Below are positions 56,412-64,000 of a stretch of 64,000 nt of DNA, in pieces. A program made the translations under genes and the position numbers. Positions within the stretch are counted from its first letter, which is position 1. Every line of letters begins with the position of its first letter. Location: positions 124,001 through 188,000 of the forward strand of contig JAAVVA010000006.1 in assembly GCA_018449715.1 (NCBI GenBank), read 5' to 3'. A model generated the notes under the pieces. The model made no database searches, was not told the DNA's origin, and saw only the letters and a program-made list of their open reading frames with translations. Origin of the DNA: Acidobacteriaceae bacterium dw_441 (lineage in GTDB: Bacteria > Acidobacteriota > Terriglobia > Terriglobales > Acidobacteriaceae).

Positions 56412-57587
56412 ATGCGGATGCTGAAGATACGTCATCTGCGCCATCCTGTTCTGACCGCTCGCCATGTTGCTTTTCTGCTTCGGCTGCATGCCGAGGCACA
56501 CCATCGCAGCTTGGAGGGACGCCGCTTCTATAAGGGAGATGCGCGGTTCCATCTTGATGCAGTGTCACAAGGACTCTCGGACCGAAGCGAGGGCGGGCGG
56601 TGCGACAGACAGCTTCTCGAAAGAATCTGTGTCGCTTACCGAGCAGCATCCTACATGTCAAGGCCTGGAGTTTATGAGCCCACAGGCTGGTGGAGGATGC
56701 TGAGGACCACAGGCCTGATGCGCGTGCTGCAGGCACTGGAAGAAGGCAACACCAGTACTCTACAACCGATGTATGCGAATTTCTTTCGCGATTCCTGCAG
56801 TGATGGATTAGTAGGCAAGAACGCATTACTGATTCCCAAGCTTCCACAAGCATTGGCCAGGATTCATCAATGGGCATCTCTCAGCGAGGCTTTGTCGCGC
56901 CTTGATCGATGGAAGACGCTGACATGCGGCAGGTATGATCTGAACGAGCTCCGAACTCCGATGATAGGAAATCCCTTCGGAATCGTGCTTGACGACATAT
57001 TCATCAGTAGCGGTGCAGAGCACCAACACTACGGTGCGCAGAGGATCGCCGACATCCTGAAGAAAAAAGATGCGGTCGTTGCGGAGATTGGTGGGGGATA
57101 TGGTGCGATGGCGTACTATCTGCTCCGCGACCATCCGGGTACGACATACTGCAACTTCGATCTGCCGGAGAGCCTGGCGCTGGCGGCTTACTACCTGATG
57201 CGGTGCTTTCCCGAGAAGCGCGTACTGCTTTATGGAGAATCCTCTCTAAAAGACAAAGACATTGAGAAGTACGATATTGTACTTCTGCCTCTTCAGGAGC
57301 TGACTAGGATGCCAGCACATTTTGCGGATATGATCTTCAGCTCTCATGCTATGTCGGATCTCAACTCGGAGGCACTCAAGGAGTACTTGGAACGGGTAAA
57401 GCATCTGACGAGAAAATATTTTCTCTACCAGGGCATGACTTCATCCGCGAAGTCGTTGCAACAATTGATGGTAGAAATGCATCCGTCCTTTATGCTGAGT
57501 CAGGAGAAACAATATTATCTGCATGGACAAGAGGGGCAGGAGTTTCTTCAAAGCGAGTTGCTGTACGAGATGTCACAAACTCAATGA
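56412..57587 (+). CDS. Putative sugar O-methyltransferase
   Basis: About 391 residues from the ATG at 56412, directly after the cytochrome stop; longer frames begin inside that gene. The SAM-binding motif VAEIGGGYGAMAYYLLRD and the following YCNFDLPESLALAAYYLM match the putative sugar O-methyltransferase family found in polysaccharide and natural-product loci. ADMIFSSHAMSDLNSEALKE forms the later part. It may methylate a sugar attached to the product or to surface polysaccharide. The stop codon abuts the stop of the convergent sulfotransferase. Confidence 0.82.
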   Translation: MRMLKIRHLRHPVLTARHVAFLLRLHAEAHHRSLEGRRFYKGDARFHLDAVSQGLSDRSEGGRCDRQLLERICVAYRAASYMSRPGVYEPTGWWRMLRTTGLMRVLQALEEGNTSTLQPMYANFFRDSCSDGLVGKNALLIPKLPQALARIHQWASLSEALSRLDRWKTLTCGRYDLNELRTPMIGNPFGIVLDDIFISSGAEHQHYGAQRIADILKKKDAVVAEIGGGYGAMAYYLLRDHPGTTYCNFDLPESLALAAYYLMRCFPEKRVLLYGESSLKDKDIEKYDIVLLPLQELTRMPAHFADMIFSSHAMSDLNSEALKEYLERVKHLTRKYFLYQGMTSSAKSLQQLMVEMHPSFMLSQEKQYYLHGQEGQEFLQSELLYEMSQTQ

Positions 57588-58538
57588 TTAGATACTCCGC
57601 CACGCTGAGAGATCACGGCCTATAATCTCTTCCAATTCCAGAATATTGTTGCGGTAGTAGTTGACCAGCACTCTTCGATCTTCTGAAGAGAGGGATGGCT
57701 TTGCTCCTCCCTGATACAGGCTCCCTCTTATCTTCGATTTGAACGATCTGGGAAGAAGTTTCGTCACGACAGGCCTGAGTTTTGCCGCAATCCCATTTCG
57801 TTCGAGAAGACTAAGTCGAGAGAAGAGAGGAGTAGAGGGGATATCGACGGGCCGCGGAGTAAAACCGTCATCAACCCCAAGGAAGTTGAGAATACTTCTG
57901 AACCATCCCTGATAGTCAGACCGAAGGTCTTCATAGAGAGATAGATGGATCTGTCTTGGGGAGAACTGTTCCTTATAACGGCGAATCTGTTCCGCGTAAT
58001 TCCCAAAGGCGAGAAACGGATGATAGATGTTAATTCGATCCTGTTTGTCCTGGAAGGCCTTTTCCAGATGCACGCGGAAGGAGTGAGTAACATTTCTATC
58101 AGACAAGCTCTTTAGATACTGATGAAACGCACGTTTGGCTGGATCCATCAGAACGATAATGATGCGTGCATCTGGAATCGCCGAAGCGATGGCAGAGGGG
58201 GCTGAGGGAGACCAGAGATACGAGACGCTCCCTTCGCCGATAGCGGACTCATTACCAACGCTAAGAAAGAGACGTTGATAGTCGTGCATGCATGTCACCA
58301 TGCCACCGAAGCGTTTCGTCGTTACCCCGCTATCAAGATAATGCCTCAGGCTTTCGGCGGCTGCGCGAGCACCAGATTGTAGTTCTTCAACAAAGTTGTC
58401 CAGCCGTATCTCGGACGAGAAGAAGGAAGGCTCCTTCAGAGGGCTCATATAGATCTGCGGGTGCTGATCGAGATGGTAGTACAGCCCATCAGTTCCCGCC
58501 TTTGGAGCGCCGACAATGAAGAAGTTCGGGAGGGTCAT
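57588..58538 (-). CDS. Sulfotransferase
   Basis: 316 residues. The 5'-phosphosulfate loop is FIVGAPKAGTDGLYYHLDQH near the N-terminus, with MSPLKEPSFFSSEI following. The 3'-phosphate-binding region is in ARIIIVLMDPAKRAFHQYL. RQIHLSLYEDLRSDYQGWFR is typical of the PAPS-dependent family. It transfers sulfate to a hydroxyl or amine of a carbohydrate, peptide or lipid. It converges on the sugar O-methyltransferase with no gap, and the two may modify the same glycan. Confidence 0.9.
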   Translation of the reverse strand: MTLPNFFIVGAPKAGTDGLYYHLDQHPQIYMSPLKEPSFFSSEIRLDNFVEELQSGARAAAESLRHYLDSGVTTKRFGGMVTCMHDYQRLFLSVGNESAIGEGSVSYLWSPSAPSAIASAIPDARIIIVLMDPAKRAFHQYLKSLSDRNVTHSFRVHLEKAFQDKQDRINIYHPFLAFGNYAEQIRRYKEQFSPRQIHLSLYEDLRSDYQGWFRSILNFLGVDDGFTPRPVDIPSTPLFSRLSLLERNGIAAKLRPVVTKLLPRSFKSKIRGSLYQGGAKPSLSSEDRRVLVNYYRNNILELEEIIGRDLSAWRSI

Positions 58539-58925
58539 GCTGATGGTTTAGAGTACCTACTTCGTTCCTGTTATTCGCCAGGGGATGGAGAGAGGAATCC
58601 CCCCACCCTTTGACAGAGGATACTGCTTTCAATACAGACCATATCGTATAAAGGAACGGATGTTGTCATTGGTGTATCTTCCAGTTGTCAAAATCATCCG
58701 CGCGTAGCAGCGACGGGCACCTTTGAATCAGATGTTGTTGGCACTGTCCCCACCCGTCAACCGAATGTTCCACCAGGGATCATGCGCACACCGTCTGAGG
58801 CCAGGGAGACGGACATGAACGCCATTTCTGCTGAGTCGATTCAAGGAAGCCCAGGCGTCCGATTTTCCCTGTATGACTCCTGTCCTTACAGGAACCTTTG
58901 TTTGCCACACATTTCACAAAACGAA
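58539..58925. other. Intergenic stretch without a supported gene
   Basis: About 390 bases between sulfotransferase and GntR genes. A 60-codon frame on the minus strand (58728-58910) has no family motif. The end near 58920 may carry the terminator of the GntR gene, but no clear stem was found. Confidence 0.4.
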
Positions 58926-59684
58926 CTACCGTTTTGCTAGCTTACGTCGCCGAACCGCCGGAAGCTGTTTCTTAGAGATTCCCTCTGCACGAGAGAGTTC
59001 CATCCAGGAAATATCTTCTTCATCCAGCAATCGCTCAGAACCGTAGTTTGCCGACCGCAGATCCACACGCATCGTACGGCGTCCTGTATTCGACAGATGT
59101 TCCTCTGCCCGTGCGCGAGCCTGTTCCGGATTGCCACTCTTGATAGCTCGCACTAACTGGTGATGCTCCAGTACAAGCTCAGGACCATAACTGTCCATCA
59201 CGATAACCAAGTAGTAGTAGCGCATCAACCTTGTCTGCACATTCCGCACCACATCCAGAAACGCCTGATTCCGGCTGGCCGCTGCAATACATATATGGAA
59301 GTTCCGGTTCCACTCAAGGAAAGTGTAATAACTATTCTTTTGGCCAACGTTATATTCATAGCTGGCCCAGGATTCGATCTCCTTAATTTGCGCCGGCGTC
59401 GCGCGTTCCGCTGTCAGTGCCGCAATCGCCGGTTCCACCACTGCCTGCAACTCATGCAGATTCCGATACTCCTCGATTGTCAGAGCTGGAATGTTGTATC
59501 CGCGAAATGGAATCATCTGCATCAGCGATTCAGCACACAGCTTCCGGCAAGCCTCACGCACCGGCGTACGGCTCGCCTTATATCGATCACACATTTCCTG
59601 CTCCAGGATAGACAGGCCAGGTTCTAGTGCACACGTCACTATGTCCCTCTTCAGTTCCGTGTAAACTCTTGCAGATTCAGTCAT
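58926..59684 (-). CDS. GntR-family transcriptional regulator (FadR/FCD subfamily)
   Basis: 252 residues. The N-terminal winged helix shows ARVYTELKRDIVTCALEPGL, EQEMCDRYKASRTPVREACR and PFRGYNIPALTIEEY. A helical FCD ligand domain follows (LHELQAVVEPAIAALTAERA, then ELVLEHHQLVRAIKSGNPEQ and ARARAEEHLS), including His residues typical of the metal-binding FCD site. Family members respond to carboxylic acids or sugar acids. Two palindromes lie 11-63 bases upstream of its start, so it is probably autoregulated. It may also control the TonB receptor upstream. Confidence 0.92.
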   Translation of the reverse strand: MTESARVYTELKRDIVTCALEPGLSILEQEMCDRYKASRTPVREACRKLCAESLMQMIPFRGYNIPALTIEEYRNLHELQAVVEPAIAALTAERATPAQIKEIESWASYEYNVGQKNSYYTFLEWNRNFHICIAAASRNQAFLDVVRNVQTRLMRYYYLVIVMDSYGPELVLEHHQLVRAIKSGNPEQARARAEEHLSNTGRRTMRVDLRSANYGSERLLDEEDISWMELSRAEGISKKQLPAVRRRKLAKR

Positions 59685-59694
59685 TTACGGCTCC

Positions 59695-59748
59695 ATGTAT
59701 ACATATGCCATATATCACAAATTGCATCGACATATACTTTGTATACAT
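59695..59748 (-). promoter_or_regulatory. Pair of TGTATACA palindromes, probable GntR operators
   Basis: ATGTATACAT at 59695-59704 and TTGTATACAT at 59739-59748 share the perfect 8-base palindrome TGTATACA. Their centres are 44 bases apart, about four helical turns. They lie upstream of the GntR start codon. FadR-subfamily repressors bind short GT/AC palindromes in this position. The sites are seen; binding by this regulator is inferred. Confidence 0.7.
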
Positions 59749-59756
59749 CCTTACTG

Positions 59757-60158
59757 TCAAGTAAGCACAGCTTTATCTAAAGCTAACTTTGTCGATTCCT
59801 CCTGTGTTTTTGCAGAACCACGACTGCACCGGTCTGACACTTTTCTCCAGCTTCTCGCGCACCAACACGCATGCTGCCGGCAGTAGCTTCCTCCATATCC
59901 TTTACCTTTACTCTTGATGTGTATCTCCGATCGTAATAGGCCGCTCCATCCGGGACGTAACAAAGACCTCTTCGCAATTGGGTTCACTGTCTGCTGAAAG
60001 TTCGAGCCGTCGCGCACACATCAGCGGAAGATCATCCAACCACTTCGCCCAAGCAGGCACGACGATGAAAAGTCCCGAAGACTTGCTCGGACACATTCAG
60101 CAAGTCTTCGTTCACGAACAACTGCATCGCCACTTCTTTGATCGCCGCAGTTGATTAA
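59757..60158. other. Intergenic stretch, possibly decayed coding sequence
   Basis: About 400 bases upstream of the GntR promoter and downstream of the TonB receptor. On the minus strand several short protein-like pieces in different frames can be read (LPLMCARRLELSADSEPN, YVPDGAAYYDRRYTSRVKVK), as if from a frameshifted gene, but I cannot assign a family. Confidence 0.35.
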
Positions 60159-63158
60159 TTAGAAAGTAAATCTCGCAGCCAGTTCCCCGATCTGCGCATT
60201 GCCTGCACCGGTCGGCTGGCCAAAAGTATTAAGGATCGGTGAGGTCGCGACCGCAGTATAGTTCGTCCGACCGAACAGGTTGAAAGCCTGCCCGATAACC
60301 TCTAGACGTTTTGCGTCTCGCTGAAAGATTGCTTTTGATACCCTGAAGTCGAAGTTGAGATAGTTGGTAGAGGCCACATTTCCTGCACTCAGGTTTGTGG
60401 TCAACGGATACCCCGAAGCACACGTAGCGGTGGCAGGGGGGCATCTGATCGCATTCAGGTCAGAACGGTACTGATTGATTGCTTCATAACTGATACCGCG
60501 GTTGCCCTGATTGCGCGTCGTTCCCGGCACATACTGTGCTGTGCCATTTGCATCCAATGCCGCCCCCGGCAGCACACCAATTCCCTTAAGGACAGTAGTA
60601 TCCGTCTGCGTCGTCGTTGTAACACTGAATGGCAGCGAACTACGGAAGCTGAAGATGCCACCTGCCACAATTCCCCAGGGGAGCATCACCGAACCGCTCG
60701 CCACCACCGCATGACGTTGATCGATTACCGCTGGTCCCCAATCTCTATCAGGCGCTGCATAACTTACCGGAGCCGAGTGCGGATTATTATCCAACGCCGA
60801 AGTCAGTGCATACGACAGCGTATACATATATCGATTGCTCATACGCTTCTCAAGTTTCAAGTACAGCGCCTTATATTCGCTTGCGCCAGTCGATGCATGC
60901 TGTTGAATCTGGCTGAAGTTCGAGTAGGGCCGCTGGCCACTGATACTTGGCACTCCATTCAACAGAGGGTAGTTCAGGTCGTACACCTTATAATCCCGCA
61001 ATCCACGCGAGTAGATACCATCCGCCGAGATTGAAAGATTGCTCAACAGTTGCCTTGTGTAACCTAGCGAAAACTGGTGCTGGTACGGATTTCTTAATGT
61101 CGGCGATAGGATTGTTACTGTCGGCGCAGACGTTGAGCAGAAGTTTGTAGGACTCTGTCCATTGTAAGGATCGGGATAGGGCGGAGCATATCCGGTTGTT
61201 GTATTTCTCACCAACGACACGTTGCAGGCCACAAAGTTCAACTTCTCGCCCTCGCTCGGTTCCGTTTGGACAAAGTTGTAATAAACACCGTATCCCGCGC
61301 GAATCACGTCCTTTTGTTTGCCCATAGGATCCCATGACAGTCCAAGACGTGGGCTGAAGTTGTTCTTGTCTCCGCGCTCATGTGGATTTCCTTGAAATGG
61401 AATCGTCGGCCTATTGGGATCCGGTGTATAGGTATCGAGAAACGGAGACCCGAATTGACGCTCATAACGTATTCCACCGTTGAACGTCAGGTTCGGACGC
61501 AGCTTCCAGGTGTCCTCAAAGTAGAACGCCTCCTGCGTCGATGGCAGGAAATAGAGCCTCGGTACGGCTGCAGCGGCGAACTGCTGCACGTTGGTAAGAG
61601 CAGCCAGCGATGCCGCATTGGTTGGATCGAACGGCTGATCCGTATTGAAGGTATACGTTCCGTTAACATTGCTGGCACTCGCATCCGTATAAGGCACGTA
61701 GCTTACATCGAAGCCCATCTTGAACGAATGCGCGCCTTTCTGAATCGTTAGAGAATCATTCAGTTCCCATCGACCTTCCACACCCACCGCAGCATAAGTG
61801 TGGCCGTAGCCGAAGCTCGGGAAGCTATACGCTCGCGAGACATTCTTTGTGTAGTTTGGATCTACCAGGTCTGATGGCTTTTTGGGAAGCGGCGTATTCC
61901 ACGGACCAAGCTGGTAGCTGATATACGCATACTGGAAGCGACTCTCGTTCACGATGTTCGCCCTTGGTTCCCATGTGTGGCCAATGACGAGTGCGTGCCG
62001 CGGAATCTGTCCGTCATAACATCCGATCGTTGTAGTCGGTCCGCATCCATTCCCTGAGACGAGATTCCACTCCTGCGCATATCGCGCAAAAATCTGCTGG
62101 TTTGACGTAAGGTCGTGGTCCAGCCGCAGCGTTAGAAGATTGTCGTGTCCAGGTGTTTTGAATGTCCCCAACAGGCTGGAATAATACGCTGCTGCCGGGC
62201 CATTCACGAACATCGTGTATGAAGTTGTCTGCTGGGTTCCTTCGTATGCGCCATAGTAGTGCGTTCTGTCTTTGAAAATCGGCCCACCGATATCGAATCC
62301 ATACTGGTTACGGTTGTACGGCGCTTTCCCTATATTCTGTGCAGCTTGCGTCGCCTTTTGAAACTGATTATTGGCATTCATGAACGAGTTGCGAAAGTAC
62401 TCGAATGCCTCACCATGAATTTTGTTGGTTCCGCTCTTAGTCACCACCGTTGTGAAACCACCCATTGCCCATCCCAGTTCGGCAGGGAACGATGCTGTAT
62501 ACGTCTTGAACTCTGCTACAGCTCCCTCGGGAACATTTTGTCGTGGATCGCCTTGCTCCGTCTGCTGGTTCGTCACACCATCCAAATAGAAACCGTTTGC
62601 AAAGAAATACACACCACTGCCCGCTTGCACACTGTTATAAAAAGTGCGGGTCGCAGCCTGCGTCGTACCCGGCACCAGAATTGCCAGGTTAAGATACTGC
62701 CGGTTTGGGATTGGCAACGTATCGATCTGTGCCTGCGAAACAACGCCGCCCACGTCGTGCGCTGTCGTATCTACAGCCGACACGGTGCCACTTACATTGA
62801 TCGACTGTTCCGTACTACCCACCGCAAGTTGAATCTCTTGATTAAGATGGTTACCGAGTTGGATCGTCAAGCCTGTAATCGCCTTTGACGAAAAGCCTGA
62901 GGCTGTCCCTGCCAGCGAGTACTGTCCTGGCGCCACCGCAGGAAAGCTGTAACGACCGTCAGATGAGGTTTTGACTGTGCGCTTGACGCCGCTGTCGGTG
63001 TTCGTAAGCACAACTTCTGCACCTACAATTCCCCCTCCCTGCACGTCAGTCACGGCTCCCTGGATATCTGCCTGCCCAGATTGAGCAAGGGCTACGTTTA
63101 ATCCGAGGAAGACGACGAATGCAACAAAGACACTAAGGGTTAACTTCCGGATGGTCAT
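60159..63158 (-). CDS. TonB-dependent receptor with carboxypeptidase-regulatory-like N-terminus
   Basis: About 999 residues from the ATG at 63158, preceded by TTGGAGA. A signal peptide (MTIRKLTLSVFVAFVVFLGL, cleaved near LAQ) leads to a CarboxypepD_reg-like domain (ADIQGAVTDVQGGGIVGAEV, APGQYSLAGTASGFSSKA). A plug-like region follows (GGFTTVVTKSGTNKIHGEAF), then a barrel ending in IGELAARFTF with terminal Phe. It lies 192 bases downstream of the esterase-like gene in the same direction, and the GntR regulator is further downstream. Uptake of a compound released by the esterase-like protein is a reasonable inference. Confidence 0.93.
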   Translation of the reverse strand: MTIRKLTLSVFVAFVVFLGLNVALAQSGQADIQGAVTDVQGGGIVGAEVVLTNTDSGVKRTVKTSSDGRYSFPAVAPGQYSLAGTASGFSSKAITGLTIQLGNHLNQEIQLAVGSTEQSINVSGTVSAVDTTAHDVGGVVSQAQIDTLPIPNRQYLNLAILVPGTTQAATRTFYNSVQAGSGVYFFANGFYLDGVTNQQTEQGDPRQNVPEGAVAEFKTYTASFPAELGWAMGGFTTVVTKSGTNKIHGEAFEYFRNSFMNANNQFQKATQAAQNIGKAPYNRNQYGFDIGGPIFKDRTHYYGAYEGTQQTTSYTMFVNGPAAAYYSSLLGTFKTPGHDNLLTLRLDHDLTSNQQIFARYAQEWNLVSGNGCGPTTTIGCYDGQIPRHALVIGHTWEPRANIVNESRFQYAYISYQLGPWNTPLPKKPSDLVDPNYTKNVSRAYSFPSFGYGHTYAAVGVEGRWELNDSLTIQKGAHSFKMGFDVSYVPYTDASASNVNGTYTFNTDQPFDPTNAASLAALTNVQQFAAAAVPRLYFLPSTQEAFYFEDTWKLRPNLTFNGGIRYERQFGSPFLDTYTPDPNRPTIPFQGNPHERGDKNNFSPRLGLSWDPMGKQKDVIRAGYGVYYNFVQTEPSEGEKLNFVACNVSLVRNTTTGYAPPYPDPYNGQSPTNFCSTSAPTVTILSPTLRNPYQHQFSLGYTRQLLSNLSISADGIYSRGLRDYKVYDLNYPLLNGVPSISGQRPYSNFSQIQQHASTGASEYKALYLKLEKRMSNRYMYTLSYALTSALDNNPHSAPVSYAAPDRDWGPAVIDQRHAVVASGSVMLPWGIVAGGIFSFRSSLPFSVTTTTQTDTTVLKGIGVLPGAALDANGTAQYVPGTTRNQGNRGISYEAINQYRSDLNAIRCPPATATCASGYPLTTNLSAGNVASTNYLNFDFRVSKAIFQRDAKRLEVIGQAFNLFGRTNYTAVATSPILNTFGQPTGAGNAQIGELAARFTF

Positions 63159-63350
63159 CTGTTCTCCAAGCTGAAGAAAGTGTGTTGATAGGTACTTGAT
63201 TCGAAACCACGATGCAGTTGCATCGCTGTCGGACATCTAAGCTGTGCAAAGCTTGAGCACAACGAACCGGCCAGACAAATGAGGCGATACTGATTGTCTT
63301 TTTACTGATCTGGACATCGAAATATCGCCTCGCTTTGCCGGTGGCTACAG

Positions 63351-64000
63351 CTAATATCGCCAACTCTTGGTGTCAGCGCCTGGGGGCGCGGTCTTCAACA
63401 TGCGTTGTTGCATCAACGGCATTTGCCGTTGAAACACCTGACCGCGGAGAGTCGTCCCCGGTACAGTCGGGTCGCCGCCCCAATAGCAGTGAATCTGCCG
63501 CGTGCCGTATTCGACGGTACCGTCGTAATAGGGATCCTTGGTACTCTCAAGGAAAGCTGCGGTATAGCGCACCGAGTTTGCCAGGAAATACTGATCGCTG
63601 GTGCCTGCCGCCAGATGGATCTTGCCAACCAGCTTTGGCCCAAGTGTCGACCAGTCGCGACGCATGATGTAATCCAGATCGGAATGATCGCGCCAGTAAG
63701 TGGCGACTTCAGGATTAATCTCACCTGTCTTCTTATCCCAGATCATCGCCGGGTAGCCGTCCACTCCTACCGGTCCGAAGACTGCCTGCATTCCGTCCCA
63801 GAGTCCAGCGCCGCGACCGTGATCGCCAACCACGAGTTCGATGCGATCATCCTGCTCCATCGTCGTCTCGACGCGGTCGTCATCCATCCGGTCGGCTGGC
63901 GCCACTGTTTGCGATCCGCGATTGCCAATAGCCGGGATTGGCACCTGCGCCCAGGGTGCGTTGTAGTAGTAGGCATTCTTATTGGAGTAGAGGTTAACCA
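63351..64000 (-). CDS. Esterase-like protein, C-terminal part (5' end outside window)
   Basis: The frame enters from the right edge and ends with TAG at 63351; 216 residues are visible. Conserved-looking segments include VDGYPAMIWDKKTGEINPEV, KLVGKIHLAAGTSDQYFLAN and QIHCYWGGDPTVPGTT. The C-terminus GADTKSWRY is like that of putative esterases in Acidobacteria. The catalytic Ser would lie outside the window, and an Asp/His pair cannot be assigned with confidence. It lies upstream of the TonB receptor in the same direction. Confidence 0.65.
   Translation of the reverse strand, partial: VNLYSNKNAYYYNAPWAQVPIPAIGNRGSQTVAPADRMDDDRVETTMEQDDRIELVVGDHGRGAGLWDGMQAVFGPVGVDGYPAMIWDKKTGEINPEVATYWRDHSDLDYIMRRDWSTLGPKLVGKIHLAAGTSDQYFLANSVRYTAAFLESTKDPYYDGTVEYGTRQIHCYWGGDPTVPGTTLRGQVFQRQMPLMQQRMLKTAPPGADTKSWRY

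Noticed and set aside
58728..58910. 60-codon minus-strand frame upstream of the sulfotransferase
   Set aside because: No start context and no recognisable similarity; too weak to call a gene.
1..64000. CRISPR arrays, tRNA and rRNA genes
   Set aside because: No regularly spaced repeats and no tRNA-like T-loop with matching acceptor stem were found by eye; a covariance-model scan would be needed to be certain.

Overview
The window looks like a chromosomal segment of an acidobacterium of the Terriglobia type (Terriglobus/Granulicella/Edaphobacter-like). This rests on three very large TonB-dependent receptors with an N-terminal carboxypeptidase-regulatory-like domain, a membrane-anchored winged-helix regulator, and the general gene content. 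No rRNA, tRNA, CRISPR array, intact insertion sequence or phage gene was seen.

Region 1 (1-13.3 kb) handles carbohydrate and nutrient uptake. A LacI-type repressor (cut by the left edge), a secreted GH39 glycosidase and a TonB-dependent receptor lie in one direction. A near-perfect palindrome sits just downstream of a promoter in front of the receptor and is a good LacI-type operator. A membrane winged-helix regulator lies upstream. Divergent from it are a second receptor, a strong terminator and a secreted nucleotide pyrophosphatase/phosphodiesterase-type enzyme.

Region 2 (13.8-35.6 kb) is built around efflux. One RND operon (small membrane protein, adaptor, pump, TolC) encodes a pump whose proton-relay residues are altered. 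An MscS-type channel with a long coiled coil follows. Then comes a 4.4-kb gene graveyard (22.5-26.9 kb) with fragments of an OprM/NodT-type channel, a DUF218 protein, a PstS-like binding protein, a PQQ dehydrogenase with a cytochrome c domain, a histidine kinase, a response regulator and a TonB receptor. One intact secreted beta-propeller gene sits inside it. A second, canonical RND operon (TolC, adaptor, pump) and a two-component system follow, then another broken gene.

Region 3 (36-58.5 kb) is the most unusual part. On the minus strand, a response regulator, sensor kinase, coiled-coil outer-membrane porin and cupredoxin-like protein form an operon. Divergent from it are a CuA-type protein, a cytochrome c, an HPr-kinase-like ATPase and a PF14907-type nucleotidyltransferase. 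Converging on these is a tightly coupled eight-gene minus-strand operon: four radical SAM enzymes with a cobalamin-binding-type N-terminus, a SPASM-type radical SAM enzyme, two methyltransferases and a methyltransferase-amidohydrolase fusion. Divergent from that operon are an outer-membrane protein, a second small cytochrome c and a putative sugar O-methyltransferase, and finally a convergent sulfotransferase. Together these look like a specialised biosynthesis or surface-modification locus coupled to periplasmic copper/heme redox proteins. I do not recognise it as a described system, and I found no obvious precursor peptide.

Region 4 (58.5-64 kb) has a GntR/FadR-type regulator with a pair of TGTATACA palindromes in its promoter, a third TonB-dependent receptor, and the C-terminal part of a large esterase-like protein cut by the right edge.
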